From contig NZ_PPXQ01000005.1 in NCBI RefSeq assembly GCF_004798585.1, positions 186,001 through 250,000 of the forward strand: a stretch of 64,000 nucleotides of DNA, given 5' to 3'. Shown one piece after another: positions 41,303-53,466 of this stretch. The notes under the pieces were generated by a model. That model did no database searches, was not told the origin of the DNA, and saw nothing but the letters and a program-made list of their open reading frames with translations. Source of the DNA: Massilia sp. Mn16-1_5. GTDB taxonomy: Bacteria > Pseudomonadota > Gammaproteobacteria > Burkholderiales > Burkholderiaceae_D. The position numbers and the translations under genes were made by a program. Within the stretch, counting starts at the first letter, position 1; each line of letters starts with the position of its first letter.

Positions 41303-42103
41303 TCAGATCGCAGTGAAGCCGCCGTCCACCGACAGCTCGTGGCCGGTCACGAACGAGGCCTGCTCGGAACACAGCCACAGCGCCGCGTCGGCGATTTCGG
41401 ACGGCTCGGCGAAGCGGCCCATCGGATGCGCGGCGCGCAGCTTCTTTTCCATTGCCGGCTCGCGCTGCAGGGCGCGCGCCAGCATCGGCGTACGGACCGC
41501 TCCCGGACACAGCGCATTCACGCGGATGCCTTCTTTCGCATGCTCGAGCGCGGCACTCTTGGTGAGGCCGCTCAGCGCGTGCTTGCTGGCGGCGTAGGCG
41601 CCCTGCCCCGGCGCGCCGACCTGGCCGAAGCTCGACGACAGGTTGACGATCGCACCGCCGCCCTGCTTGCTCATCTGGCGCAGCTGGTATTTCATCGACA
41701 GCCAGACGCCCTTGACGTTGACGTCCATGATGCGGTCGTACACGGCTTCGTCGAGGTCGGCCAGGCGTGCGCTTTCCTCGTGCAGGGCGGCGCAATTCAC
41801 GGCGCAGTCGAGGCGGCCGTAGTGGTGTACCGTCTTGTCGACCAGCGTCGCGACTTCCTGCTCGCGCGTGACGTTCGCCGCCACGAACAGCGCCTTGCCG
41901 CCGTTCTCGACGATCATGGCTGCCGTCGAATGGCCGCCGTCGATGGCAAGGTCGGCGACGACCACGCAGGCGCCCGCGCGCCCGAAGGCCAGCGCCACCG
42001 CGCGGCCGATGCCGCCCGCCGCGCCCGTTACCAGTACGACCTTGCCGGCAAAGGAAATGGCGGCCTGCGCCGCTTCCCGTCCCTGCTCTTTCTTGCCCTT
42101 CAT
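41303..42103 (-). CDS. SDR family oxidoreductase
   Basis: 266 residues. Classical short-chain dehydrogenase motifs: cofactor loop TGAAGGIG (about 26-33), NCAALHEES where NNAG-type is usual, Ser in NLSSSF, and the active YAASK. The LCPGAVRTPM block follows. The ADLAID stretch suggests NAD rather than NADP. Substrate unknown. A 17-residue Lys/Gln/Ala-rich lead precedes the domain. Next gene (M16) ends 80 bp further on the same strand. Confidence 0.88.
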   Translation of the reverse strand: MKGKKEQGREAAQAAISFAGKVVLVTGAAGGIGRAVALAFGRAGACVVVADLAIDGGHSTAAMIVENGGKALFVAANVTREQEVATLVDKTVHHYGRLDCAVNCAALHEESARLADLDEAVYDRIMDVNVKGVWLSMKYQLRQMSKQGGGAIVNLSSSFGQVGAPGQGAYAASKHALSGLTKSAALEHAKEGIRVNALCPGAVRTPMLARALQREPAMEKKLRAAHPMGRFAEPSEIADAALWLCSEQASFVTGHELSVDGGFTAI

Positions 42104-42182
42104 GAAACTGCTCCTGCCGCTAAATGATGCTGAAAGGCAACATTTTACCGGTTTCGCACAGATTCACCAAGAGGGTGCACCC

Positions 42183-44924
<2,742 letters not shown>

Positions 44925-45035
44925 GTCATCCCGTCAGGTTCGTGCGCCGCTCTGCCGCGGCGCGCCAACGGGGATGGTAACAGATGGCCGATGTCGACGA
45001 TGCCGTCGCGCACCAGTCTGGTGCGTGAGCCCGGT

Positions 45036-45485
45036 TCAATGGCGGGCGCGGCGCTCCATGGCCTGCTGGCTACCGCTGATGCGCGACAAATCTCCCATTT
45101 CCTCGGCCAGGAATTCGAGCAGGTCGTCGGCGCTGACGATGCCGGCCAGGCCGCCGTGGCGGTTCACCACCGGCACCCGGCGGATGCCGCGCACGCGCAT
45201 GTGTTCAATGGTCTGGTAGACGTCGTCCTCTTCGCGGCAGGTCAGCAGGTCGTCGCTCATGATGTCGCCGACCTGCAGGCTGGCCGGGTCGAGCCCGAGA
45301 GCGACGACCGAGACGACGATGTCGCGGTCGGTGAGAATGCCGACCGGAATGGCGGTGTCGTCGCTGCCGTCGACGACGACCAGGTCGCCCACGTGGTTCT
45401 TGCGCATCAGGAATGCGGCGCCCTGCACGGTTTCGTCGCGGCTGCAGCTGATGGTCTGGACGGTGCAGATATCGCTGATGTTCAT
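45036..45485 (-). CDS. CBS-domain pair protein
   Basis: 149 residues from ATG 45485 (the family begins MNISDICT; a longer frame exists upstream). Two CBS domains: 1-65 (VQGAAFLMRKNHVGDLVVVD, PVGILTDRDIVVSV) and 70-130 (VYQTIEHMRVRGIRRVPVVN, LAGIVSADDLLEFL). CBS pairs bind adenine nucleotides and act as energy sensors. GGGGAGG lies about five bases upstream of the ATG. No partner protein can be read from context. Confidence 0.9.
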   Translation of the reverse strand: MNISDICTVQTISCSRDETVQGAAFLMRKNHVGDLVVVDGSDDTAIPVGILTDRDIVVSVVALGLDPASLQVGDIMSDDLLTCREEDDVYQTIEHMRVRGIRRVPVVNRHGGLAGIVSADDLLEFLAEEMGDLSRISGSQQAMERRARH

Positions 45486-45571
45486 GGTGGCCTCCCCTGG
45501 CGCTGTCTTGCCCTTTACGCTAGTGCAGGAGAGTGAGGCGCGTTTGATCTGGCTCAAACGCTTGAGGGAAA

Positions 45572-45916
45572 TTACTTCTTGTCGCCTGGCAGCTCAACAA
45601 AACACGCATCGACCACTTGCAGGTCGTTGTCCTTGGCGAAGTTGACCACGAAGTGATAGGCCAGCGGTTCGGCCTTCTTCAGCTTGTTGTTGACGACCAC
45701 GGCCTTGACGCCGTTGACCACGGTCGGGTGGACGTAGGGCGAGAACTGCAGGTGGGCATGGCGGCCGCCGCTGCCTTCGGGGCGGAAGCAGGACATGACG
45801 CCGCAGAGGCGCTCGGCCCAGTCGCTGGGGCGGAACTGCTTGCCATTGCTGGTGAGGCCCAGGATGAAGAATTCGCCGACGGCGCCTTCGTTCCCGGTAT
45901 GCGGTAAGTCGGCCAT
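45572..45916 (-). CDS. DUF3579 protein
   Basis: 114 residues. Family stretch EFFILGLTSNGKQFRPSDWAERLCGVMSCF is intact, followed by FSPYVHPTVVNGVKAVVV and EPLAYHFVVNFAKDNDLQV. DUF3579 is largely a betaproteobacterial family with a known fold but unknown role. Sits between the CBS protein and a CobD/CbiB gene, all on the minus strand. Confidence 0.88.
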   Translation of the reverse strand: MADLPHTGNEGAVGEFFILGLTSNGKQFRPSDWAERLCGVMSCFRPEGSGGRHAHLQFSPYVHPTVVNGVKAVVVNNKLKKAEPLAYHFVVNFAKDNDLQVVDACFVELPGDKK

Positions 45917-46030
45917 AGTGCTGCTTTGAATGCTGCGTGGAGGAGACGACCAGTATTATATCTTATAGAAGACTTGGGCACGAGGCTTGTCTCGACAAGT
46001 TTCACGACAAGCCACCGAACTCCTCGTAAC

Positions 46031-46990
46031 TCAGCCTAACCAGACCATACTGGACAACAACAGGAGCAGAATCATCCATAGTATCAGGGCGCGCCAGACA
46101 AGTCCCACGGTGCTCTGGAGTGCGCGCAGGCTCGGCTCTTCGCCGGGCAGGACGTCGGTGTCGGCGTCGCTCATGTCGACCATCGCGGCGTCCGCCGGCA
46201 GCAACTGCGGCGCATTCTCGTTAGGGGTGCCGAGGCGCACGCCCATGGCGCCGCCGCCGGCGGCCAGGATGATGCCGCGCGATTCGTCGGCCCAGCGGTT
46301 GGCGAAGTTGCGCCAGGCGTAGATCGCGTCCTCGAAATTGCCGACCACGGCAAAGGCGACGGCCGTCAGGCGCACAGGAATCCAGTCGATCCAGTAAAAG
46401 GCCTTGGCGGCGAACTGGCCGAAGGCTTCGTTGCGCATGTGCTCGGGTTCGTTCCAGGCACGCGCCAGGTATTCGGAGACGCGGTACAGCACCGCGCAGG
46501 CGGGGCCGGCCGGCATCAGGAACCAGAAGAAGACGCCGAACACGCTGCGGTGGGTGGTGATGAGGGACTTCTCGACGGCGATGCGGGCAATTTCCGTCGT
46601 GTCCATGCCGACCGTGTCGATGCGCGCCCATTCGGCCAGCAGTGCGCGCGCCGTGGCTTCGTCGCCGCTGTTCAGGGCCAGCTGGATGTTGGTGAAGTAG
46701 TGGCTGTAATGGCGAAAGCCCAGGGTCAGGTAGACGATGAGCACGTTCCAGGCAAAGGCCAGGAACACCAGGCCGAAATACATCAGGACCCAATAGATGG
46801 CCGCAACCGGCACGACCAGCACCGCCATCATCAGGAACCAGCCCATGCGGCCGTTTTTCGCTTCGCCGGCATTGAACGAGGCTTCGATACGCATGGCCAG
46901 GCCCTTGATGCCGGCATAGACCTGGTTATCTGCGCGCAGGGGTTTCAGTTGCTCGATGATGAGCGCGCACAGAATGGAAAAAAATGTCAT
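46031..46990 (-). CDS. CobD/CbiB family membrane protein
   Basis: 319 residues with about five membrane helices and the family's WAR/ID motifs, ALLAEWARIDTVGMDTTEIA and FYWIDWIPVRLTAVAFAVVGNFEDA. In cobalamin synthesis CobD/CbiB joins aminopropanol to cobyric acid, but many betaproteobacteria keep a lone member of uncertain function, and no cobalamin gene is near. The N-terminus FFSILCALIIEQLKPLR is typical of this lone form. Confidence 0.85.
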   Translation of the reverse strand: MTFFSILCALIIEQLKPLRADNQVYAGIKGLAMRIEASFNAGEAKNGRMGWFLMMAVLVVPVAAIYWVLMYFGLVFLAFAWNVLIVYLTLGFRHYSHYFTNIQLALNSGDEATARALLAEWARIDTVGMDTTEIARIAVEKSLITTHRSVFGVFFWFLMPAGPACAVLYRVSEYLARAWNEPEHMRNEAFGQFAAKAFYWIDWIPVRLTAVAFAVVGNFEDAIYAWRNFANRWADESRGIILAAGGGAMGVRLGTPNENAPQLLPADAAMVDMSDADTDVLPGEEPSLRALQSTVGLVWRALILWMILLLLLSSMVWLG

Positions 46991-47080
46991 GCAAGTCCTT
47001 CTTTTGTTATGGCAATACCACGCTGCCCGCTACGATAGCGCAGGTGCACGCCATAATCAAATCGGCACTTGTAAGAATTT

Positions 47081-47758
47081 TTATGCGCGCAGGAAATGGA
47101 ACAGATTACGTAACATTCCGGCCGTGGCGCCCCAAATGAAGAAACGTTCATAGGGCATGGCGTAGAACTGGCGCCGCCCCTTCCCTTCGGGCAGATCGAA
47201 GGACATGCGTTGGTGATTCAGGCCGTTCATCAGGAAGGCCAGCGGCACCTCGAAGATTTCCGCGACCTCGCCCGGGTCGGCCGCCAGCTCGAAAGGCGGC
47301 TTGACCAGCGCGACGACGGGCGCGACGCGGTAGGCGCTGCCGGTTACATAATCCGGCAGCACGCCGACGATCGAAATATGGCGGCGATGCAGGCCGATCT
47401 CTTCTTCCGATTCGCGCAGCGCGGTCTCGATCGGCGAGGAGTCGAGTTCTTCGGCACGTCCGCCGGGAAAGGCGATCTGGCCGGCATGGCTGGTCAGGTG
47501 ATCGGTACGCTGGGTCAGCAGCACGCTCAGGCCCTCGGGCCGCTCGACCACCGGTATCAGCACGGCGGCGCGGCGCAGCTTGAAGCCGGGCGTCATCCAG
47601 GACTCGTCCGGCGTTTCCGGTTCCCAGCGCGGCTGCGCCCGGGCGAAGCGCGCACGCAGGTGTTCGGCCGTCAATAATGCGGGATCGATGGCGGGTTCGC
47701 CGGCGATGGCGTCGACCGGCAGGCGGGAGGGATCGAAATGAACCTTAACCAAAAGCAT
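47081..47758 (-). CDS. CoA pyrophosphatase, Nudix family (NudL-like)
   Basis: 225 residues from ATG 47758; an alternative TTG three codons upstream exists, and GGAG lies only three bases before the ATG, so the start is uncertain. The UPF0035 motif LLTQRTDHLTSHAGQIAFPGG is followed by the Nudix box GGRAEELDSSPIETALRESE with EEIGL, the pattern of CoA diphosphatases. It cleaves CoA to 3',5'-ADP and 4'-phosphopantetheine. It lies after rplS, beyond a strong terminator, so is expressed separately or by read-through. Confidence 0.88.
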   Translation of the reverse strand: MLLVKVHFDPSRLPVDAIAGEPAIDPALLTAEHLRARFARAQPRWEPETPDESWMTPGFKLRRAAVLIPVVERPEGLSVLLTQRTDHLTSHAGQIAFPGGRAEELDSSPIETALRESEEEIGLHRRHISIVGVLPDYVTGSAYRVAPVVALVKPPFELAADPGEVAEIFEVPLAFLMNGLNHQRMSFDLPEGKGRRQFYAMPYERFFIWGATAGMLRNLFHFLRA

Positions 47759-47776
47759 TATCTCCAACAGATAAAG

Positions 47777-47804
47777 AAAAAGGCATCCCGGGGGATGCCT
47801 TTTT
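47777..47804 (-). terminator. Terminator of the rpsP-rimM-trmD-rplS operon
   Basis: Nine-base stem AGGCATCCC/GGGATGCCT with two-base loop, flanked by A and T runs so it works on both strands. It ends just 17 bases after rplS. Confidence 0.9.
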
Positions 47805-47820
47805 CATTCCACAATCGCAA

Positions 47821-48207
47821 TTACTGAGCGGCGGTGGTGTTTGCAACTTTACGCTGCGGCAGCTTTTCTTTGATACGTGCCGATTTGCCCGAACGCTCAC
47901 GCAGATAGTACAGCTTGGCGCGACGGACATCACCGCGGCGTTTCACTTCGATCGAAGCGATCAGCGGCGAGTACAGCTGGAACGTACGCTCGACACCTTC
48001 ACCCGACGAGATCTTGCGAACGATGAAGTTCGAGTTCAGGCCGCGGTTACGACGCGAGATGACGACGCCTTCGTATGCCTGGGCGCGCTTGCGGTTGCCT
48101 TCGACGACGTTGACGTTGACGACCACGGTGTCGCCTGGTGCGAAATCAGGAATGGCGCGGCCGAGGCGCGCGATTTCTTCCTGCTCGAGTTGCTGAATCA
48201 GGTTCAT
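47821..48207 (-). CDS. rplS: 50S ribosomal protein L19
   Basis: 128 residues, standard L19 length plus a short tail. Starts [16 protein letters not shown], with [20 protein letters not shown] and [20 protein letters not shown]. It lies at the 30S-50S interface. Last gene of the rpsP-rimM-trmD-rplS operon; 125 bp after trmD. Confidence 0.98.
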   Translation of the reverse strand: MNLIQQLEQEEIARLGRAIPDFAPGDTVVVNVNVVEGNRKRAQAYEGVVISRRNRGLNSNFIVRKISSGEGVERTFQLYSPLIASIEVKRRGDVRRAKLYYLRERSGKSARIKEKLPQRKVANTTAAQ

Positions 48208-48332
48208 TTCTTATGACTCCAAAAACCATCTTGCTGGCGCTGTAGGACGCAATGCGTCGCCCAGTAGAGGATGGGGTTGAACGTACGAGCAACATGCCCA
48301 CACGTTTCGCACCATAATGGTGCATTTTCCGG

Positions 48333-49094
48333 CTAACTCTCCTGGGAGAGCGTCGCCAAAAACTGTTCGTCGGCCTTGGTCAACTGGCCCGCTGCGCGCG
48401 CCTTGTCCAACAATTCCGGCCGTTTCTTGAATGTCGCTTCCAGCATACGCTGACGGCGCCATTTCGTGATCTCTGCGTGGTTTCCGCCCATCAGGACCGG
48501 CGGCACCGGCACGCCCTCGTAGACCTCGGGGCGGGTGTAGTGCGGCGAATCGAGCAGGCCGTTGACGAAACTGTCTTCGACTGCCGAGGCATCGTCGCCC
48601 AGCACGCCGGGCAATTGTCGCACTACCGCATCCATCAGGGCCATCGCCGGCAATTCGCCGCCGGAGAGCACGAAGTCGCCGAGCGAAATTTCCTCGTCGA
48701 CGATGCGGTCCAGCAGACGCTGGTCGACCGCTTCGTAGCGGCCGCACAGGACGACCAGGCCCGGCTCGTCCTTCAGCGCCATGACGCGTTCGTGCGTCAG
48801 CGGTTTGCCTTGCGGCGACATGAACACCACGCGCGGCGGCGGCAGGCCGAGTTCGACCTGGCGCGCCTTGGCCGCATTGATCGTCGCCTCGAGCGGCTTG
48901 GCCAGCATCACCATCCCGGGGCCGCCGCCATACGGGCGGTCATCCACGGTACGGTGGCGGTCGCTCGTGAAATCGCGCGGATTCCACAGCGTCAGGCCCC
49001 AGCGTTCCTGCTCGAAGGCGCGCCGGGTCACACCCGACTGCGTCAACGCGGCAAACATCTCGGGAAACAAGCTCACGACGTCAAACTGCATCAT
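48333..49094 (-). CDS. trmD: tRNA (guanine-37-N1)-methyltransferase TrmD
   Basis: 253 residues. Trefoil-knot methyltransferase: [11 protein letters not shown] start, [25 protein letters not shown] and [17 protein letters not shown] all intact. It places m1G37 next to tRNA anticodons to prevent frameshifting. Its ATG is 27 bases after the palindromic element at 49121-49224, so its translation may be affected by that structure. Confidence 0.97.
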   Translation of the reverse strand: MMQFDVVSLFPEMFAALTQSGVTRRAFEQERWGLTLWNPRDFTSDRHRTVDDRPYGGGPGMVMLAKPLEATINAAKARQVELGLPPPRVVFMSPQGKPLTHERVMALKDEPGLVVLCGRYEAVDQRLLDRIVDEEISLGDFVLSGGELPAMALMDAVVRQLPGVLGDDASAVEDSFVNGLLDSPHYTRPEVYEGVPVPPVLMGGNHAEITKWRRQRMLEATFKKRPELLDKARAAGQLTKADEQFLATLSQES

Positions 49095-49120
49095 GACCTC
49101 GCTTCATGCGGACGGGGTTC

Positions 49121-49224
49121 AGAGCACCTAACAAAATCGTCAGGGCAAGGCGCATCGTCGAAGACAGTACGCTAGTACGGCGAGACGAATGCAACGCAGC
49201 CATGGCGGTTTTGTTAGGTGCTCT
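49121..49224. mobile_element. 104-bp palindromic MITE-like element between rimM and trmD
   Basis: Perfect 16-bp terminal inverted repeats (AGAGCACCTAACAAAA at 49121-49136 and its complement at 49209-49224) enclose an imperfect palindrome of about 72 bases with centre near CGCTAGTACG. No open reading frame. It reaches the last two bases of the rimM stop codon and fills the gap to trmD. It looks like a non-autonomous mobile element or a dispersed intergenic repeat; no target duplication could be judged from one copy. Confidence 0.75.
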
Positions 49225-49777
49225 AATAGTCCAGACCCCAGTCCAGGGTAATCGTTTTCGCCTTGAGATCGACGTTCTTGACGAACTGGTCCACAAACGG
49301 GACGAGGCGCTCGGGCGCCTTGTCTTTGCTGTCCTGCTCCGGCACCGGCTCAATCCGCAAAATCGATTGCGGACCATTGCTCATCATGTCGATCACCTTG
49401 CCGAGGGCTTCGCCCTGCAGGTTCACGGCATCCATGCCGATCAGGTCAGACCAGTAATACTCGTCTTCCTCAAGCGCGGGAAACTCGGCACGCGACACGT
49501 GCACGGCTGCGCCTTTCAGCGCTTCCGCCGCATCGCGGCCCGACATCCCGACGAGGGTAGCGACCACGTCGCCACCATGCATCTTCGCGGTCCGTACGGT
49601 GACGGAGCGCAGGCCCGATTTGTCGAGCCACCAGGTTTTCACGTTCAGCAGCGCATCGGCGTCCGTCGAAAACGGCGTGACGCGGATGGCACCCATGACG
49701 CCATAGGCGCCGGAGATGTAACCGACCTGGGTCAGGTCATCAGGGGCTTGCGCCCCGCTCACTGCTGGATCGCTCAA
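49223..49777 (-). CDS. rimM: Ribosome maturation factor RimM
   Basis: 184 residues. N-terminal RimM domain (VGYISGAYGVMGAIRV, then VHVSRAEFPALEEDEYYWSDLIG) and a PRC-barrel C-terminus (GEALGKVIDMMSNGPQSIL, ending KTITLDWGLDY). It assists 16S rRNA processing and 30S head assembly with S19. Stop codon TAG at 49223-49225 touches the edge of the palindromic element. Starts 12 bases after rpsP. Confidence 0.97.
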   Translation of the reverse strand: MSDPAVSGAQAPDDLTQVGYISGAYGVMGAIRVTPFSTDADALLNVKTWWLDKSGLRSVTVRTAKMHGGDVVATLVGMSGRDAAEALKGAAVHVSRAEFPALEEDEYYWSDLIGMDAVNLQGEALGKVIDMMSNGPQSILRIEPVPEQDSKDKAPERLVPFVDQFVKNVDLKAKTITLDWGLDY

Positions 49778-49789
49778 ACCGGTAAAACC

Positions 49790-50038
49790 TTAGGTAGCCG
49801 GGGTCTGCTGGGCAACCAGGCGAGCAACGGTCGGCGACAGTTGTGCGCCAACGCCTTGCCAGTAGGCCAGACGGTCCGCGGTGATCTTCAGGCCGACTTC
49901 AGCGCCCGAAGCCATCGGGTTGTAGAAGCCGATGCGCTCGATGAAACGGCCATCGCGACGGTTACGCGAATCGGTTGCAACGATGTTGAAGAACGGGCGC
50001 TTTTTTGCGCCGCCACGAGCCAAACGGATAACGACCAT
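49790..50038 (-). CDS. rpsP: 30S ribosomal protein S16
   Basis: 82 residues from ATG 50038. Sequence [20 protein letters not shown] followed by [20 protein letters not shown] is standard S16. First gene of the operon, with a promoter at 50079-50108. Confidence 0.98.
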   Translation of the reverse strand: MVVIRLARGGAKKRPFFNIVATDSRNRRDGRFIERIGFYNPMASGAEVGLKITADRLAYWQGVGAQLSPTVARLVAQQTPAT

Positions 50039-50078
50039 AATAATTCCAAAAAGTTGTATTGGACGGAGAAAGCCGACG

Positions 50079-50108
50079 ATTATAGCGCGCAATGCCAAAG
50101 AGCAGCAA
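50079..50108 (-). promoter_or_regulatory. Promoter of the rpsP operon
   Basis: Minus strand TTGCTG, 18 bases, TATAAT; about 40 bases before the rpsP ATG. Confidence 0.65.
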
Positions 50109-50323
50109 GCGATAATGACAAAACGGATATCGGAGCGCGCAGTCCCGGCCGAATCGCGCATTATCCGCTATTTTTCGCCCGACCGCTACCGCCCATCCTC
50201 CGCCCCCTTCCCCGCAAGTGATTGATACATTGCATTTACATAAAAACTGATGCTTTTGTTATGTTTATGAACGATACTGAGCCCTTTCGTGTAACACATC
50301 CGTTTCACTTTACTTGCTTACGC

Positions 50324-50734
50324 ATGGCTCACAAGAACAAGACGCTCGCCACCGCGCTGGCGCTGACCCTGGGGTCGCTGGGGATACATCGCTTCTACCT
50401 GCATGGCGGCGTCGACAAACTAGGCCTGCTGCACGTCAGCAGCCTGCCGATCGCCGGCCTCATTTTCAGCAACATGAACGGCATCAATCCCTTCTATGCG
50501 CTGCTGCCGCTCCTCATTTCCGCCGTTGCCGCCTGCATCGAAGCCCTCGCCATCGGCCTCACGCCGGACGAGAAATGGGATGCCCGCTTCAATGCCGCGT
50601 CGAGCGTCCGCACTGACTCGAGCTGGATCCTCGCCCTGCTGCTGGTGACCACGCTGCTGGTCGGCGCGACCGTGCTGATCGGCACCATCTCGCGCCTGTT
50701 CGACCTGATGTTCACCGGCGGCGCTTACGGTTGA
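50324..50734 (+). CDS. TM2-domain membrane protein
   Basis: 136 residues from ATG 50324 (upstream in-frame starts at 50261 and 50267 are possible). N-terminal TM2 pair: MAHKNKTLATALALTLGSLG, then IHRFYLHGGV and LLPLLISAVAACIEALAIG, followed by a C-terminal helix (WILALLLVTTLLVGATVLI). TM2 proteins are common, small and of unknown role. No clear ribosome site. Divergent from rpsP. Confidence 0.78.
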   Translation: MAHKNKTLATALALTLGSLGIHRFYLHGGVDKLGLLHVSSLPIAGLIFSNMNGINPFYALLPLLISAVAACIEALAIGLTPDEKWDARFNAASSVRTDSSWILALLLVTTLLVGATVLIGTISRLFDLMFTGGAYG

Positions 50735-50768
50735 GCGCCTGAAGCGCCAGCGCGGGCAACAAGCCCTT

Positions 50769-51485
50769 TCAAAGATTGGTCGGCCACTGGTACTTCGGCA
50801 GCACTGCCGGTGCCGGGCCGCTGATGACGACGATCTCCCTGTGCGCCACCAGCTCCAGCACGGCCGGATCGCCGGTGTAGCGCGTGAGCCTTTCGTTCTC
50901 GATCACATAGAAGCGCACCGGCCCGGCCAGCCCGGCCGTTCCATTGGCGCTCAGCGGCTGCTTCCACAGCGCAAAGAACTGCCCGAGCGTGAACTTCTTG
51001 GGTACGTCCGCCTCGATGTGCACCACGCCTGTGCCGTCGTGGGTATGCAGCTCGTAGTTGCAGCCGCCTCGGCCGACATTGTCGGGCAGGCCCTGGCGCA
51101 CGCCGTCCTTGTAGATCGAGACCAGCGAATGCTGGTGAAAGTTTTCGCTGGCCGCGCAGACCACGCCGCCCACCGGGACACTGCCCGACGGCGCCACCCA
51201 GGCATTCCAGCCGGGCGGACTGTTCATCGTGTCGTTGCTCCAGGCGGTAAAGGTATCGGCCAGCACGGGTTCGCCAGGCGCCGGCTGGTTCGGCGTACCC
51301 GGCTGCGACGGTTGTGATGGCTGCGACGGTTGCGTCGGCTGGCTGGGCTGACCCGGCTGGACCGGATCGGGATTGGTGGTGACCGGCGTCGGATCGTCGC
51401 TGCCGCCGCCGCATGCGGTGAGCAGCAACAGGGACGAGACGGCGAGGGCCGGAAGGTGCAGCAAGCGTGGTAATGGCGTTCGCAT
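50769..51485 (-). CDS. Lipoprotein with Pro/Gln repeat linker
   Basis: 238 residues. Lipobox LLTAC with lipidated Cys at 25, then GGGSDDP and a flexible linker (about 35-70) of repeated QPSQP/QPGQP units. The C-terminal domain (about 75-238) contains ELHTHDGTGVVHIEAD and FTLGQFFALW, a pattern I have seen in uncharacterised secreted proteins without assigned function. Two cysteines (VVCAASE, GGCNYE) may be paired. Possibly surface exposed. Confidence 0.78.
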   Translation of the reverse strand: MRTPLPRLLHLPALAVSSLLLLTACGGGSDDPTPVTTNPDPVQPGQPSQPTQPSQPSQPSQPGTPNQPAPGEPVLADTFTAWSNDTMNSPPGWNAWVAPSGSVPVGGVVCAASENFHQHSLVSIYKDGVRQGLPDNVGRGGCNYELHTHDGTGVVHIEADVPKKFTLGQFFALWKQPLSANGTAGLAGPVRFYVIENERLTRYTGDPAVLELVAHREIVVISGPAPAVLPKYQWPTNL

Positions 51486-51593
51486 GATCGGGCTCCATGG
51501 CTGAGTAGGTGAACCCAGTCTACGAACGCGGCTGTAATGCTTCGTTTAAGCTGAATCAAACTCAGCAAATCGTGCGCGTCGTCCGCTTGTGCA

Positions 51594-51620
51594 TAAAAAA
51601 AGCGGCCCGCAGGCCGCTTC
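51594..51620 (-). terminator. Terminator after the acyl-CoA dehydrogenase gene
   Basis: Eight-base stem AAGCGGCC/GGCCGCTT, loop CGCA, then a run of seven T on the minus strand. Confidence 0.88.
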
Positions 51621-51640
51621 ATGAAGACCGGGGGGCTGCT

Positions 51641-53443
51641 TCAGAACTGCTCGACCTCCAGCGCCAGCACGCCGGCACTGCCTTCGACGATGGCGGCACG
51701 CAGGCCGCCCGCGCCGGACAGGATGTGGTCGGCGAAGAAGCGCGCGGTGGCGATCTTCGCGCGCAGGAAGGCGGCATCACCCTCGCCTGCTTCCAGCTTC
51801 TTCTGCGCGACCAGGGCCGCGCGCGCCATCTGCCAGCCGCCCAGCACGATGCCGGCCAGCTTCAGGTAGAGCACGGAACCGGAGAAGACGCCCTTGATGT
51901 CCGACTTCATGTTGGCGACGACGAAGTCGACGACTTCTTCCAGCGCGGTCGAGCCAAGTGCGAGCTGCTTGCCTATCGCAGCAAAATCGGCTACGAAATC
52001 AGCACCCTGCACTTCCGCCAGCGCCGCTTCGGTCTCGCGCACCTGGGCGATGATCGACTTCGCCACGGCGCCGCCGTCGCGCACGGTCTTGCGGCCGACC
52101 AGGTCGTTGGCCTGGATCGCCGTCGTGCCTTCGTAGATGGTCAGGATCTTGGCGTCGCGGTAGTGCTGGGCCGCGCCGGTCTCTTCGATGAAGCCCATGC
52201 CGCCATGCACCTGCACGCCGTCGCGCGCGACGTTCTCGCTCATCTCGGTCGACCAGCCCTTGATGACCGGGACCAGGTATTCGTAGACGGCCAGGTTGGC
52301 CTTACGGGTTGCTTCGTCGGCGTGGTAATGGGCCACGTCCGAGATGCCGGCGCCGACATAGGCCAGCGCACGCGCAGCTTCGGTCTGGGCGCGCATCGAC
52401 ATCAGCATGCGGCGCACGTCCGGATGGTTGATGATGGCGACCGGGCCGGCGGAGCCAAGCAGGTCGCGCGACTGGATGCGGTCCTTGGCGAAGGCGACCG
52501 CCTGCTGGTAGGCGCGTTCGGCCAGGCCGATGCCCTGCATGCCGACGCCGAAGCGGGCCGCGTTCATCATGATGAACATGTATTCCAGGCCGCGGTTCTC
52601 TTCGCCGACCAGGGTGCCGATGGCGCCGCCGTTGTCGCCGAACTGCAGCACGGCGGTCGGGCTGGCCTTGATGCCCAGTTTATGTTCGATCGAGACGCAG
52701 TGGGCGTCGTTGCGCGCGCCCAGCGAGCCGTCTTCGTTGATCAGGAACTTCGGCACGATGAACAGCGAGATGCCCTTCACGCCCGGCGGCGCGTCCGGCG
52801 TACGCGCCAGCACCAGGTGGATGATGTTCTCGGCCATGTCGTGCTCACCGTAGGTGATGAAGATCTTGGTGCCGAAAATTTTATAGGTGCCGTCTCCCTG
52901 CGGCACGGCGCGGGTGCGCACGGCGGCCAGGTCCGAACCGGCCTGCGGCTCGGTCAGGTTCATGGTGCCGGTCCACTTGCCGGTGATGAGCGGCTCGAGG
53001 AAGCGCGCCTTCTGCTCGTCGGAACCTGCCGTCAGCAGCGCCTCGATGGCGCCGTCGGTCAGCAGCGCGACCAGCGCGAACGAGATCGATGCGGCGTTCA
53101 GCATTTCGGTGCATGGCGTTGCGACGATCTTCGGCAAGCCCTGGCCGCCGAATTCCTGTGGATGCTGCACGCCTTGCCAGCCGGATTCGCCGAAGGCCTG
53201 GAAGGCGACCTTGAAGCCGGCGGACGTCGTGACCTGGCCGTCGTGCCAGAAGCTCGGCTCCTTGTCGCTCGGGGCGTTCAGGGGCGCGACGACTTCGCCG
53301 CAGAATTTCGCGTTCTCTTCCAGCACCGCCTCCACGGTGTCGGCGGTCGCGTCTTCGCAGCCCGGCAGCTGGCTGACCTGCTGCAGGTTCGCCAGTTCGT
53401 TCAGGACGAACAGCATGTCTTTGATCGGGGCTTGGTAGCTCAC
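51641..53443 (-). CDS. Acyl-CoA dehydrogenase with C-terminal extension domain
   Basis: 600 residues, the long AidB/FadE-like bacterial type. N-terminal extension MSYQAPIKDMLFVLNELANL is typical, FAD region MNLTEPQAGSDLAAVRTRA near 178, and the HGGMGFIEETGAAQHYRDAK block near 420 with the family motif before IYEGTTAIQ. It oxidises acyl-CoA and passes electrons to the ETF coded just upstream. Chain-length range cannot be read. The etfBA genes and this gene are on one strand in order. Confidence 0.92.
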   Translation of the reverse strand: MSYQAPIKDMLFVLNELANLQQVSQLPGCEDATADTVEAVLEENAKFCGEVVAPLNAPSDKEPSFWHDGQVTTSAGFKVAFQAFGESGWQGVQHPQEFGGQGLPKIVATPCTEMLNAASISFALVALLTDGAIEALLTAGSDEQKARFLEPLITGKWTGTMNLTEPQAGSDLAAVRTRAVPQGDGTYKIFGTKIFITYGEHDMAENIIHLVLARTPDAPPGVKGISLFIVPKFLINEDGSLGARNDAHCVSIEHKLGIKASPTAVLQFGDNGGAIGTLVGEENRGLEYMFIMMNAARFGVGMQGIGLAERAYQQAVAFAKDRIQSRDLLGSAGPVAIINHPDVRRMLMSMRAQTEAARALAYVGAGISDVAHYHADEATRKANLAVYEYLVPVIKGWSTEMSENVARDGVQVHGGMGFIEETGAAQHYRDAKILTIYEGTTAIQANDLVGRKTVRDGGAVAKSIIAQVRETEAALAEVQGADFVADFAAIGKQLALGSTALEEVVDFVVANMKSDIKGVFSGSVLYLKLAGIVLGGWQMARAALVAQKKLEAGEGDAAFLRAKIATARFFADHILSGAGGLRAAIVEGSAGVLALEVEQF

Positions 53444-53466
53444 GATATCTCCTCAGATTTGGATGT

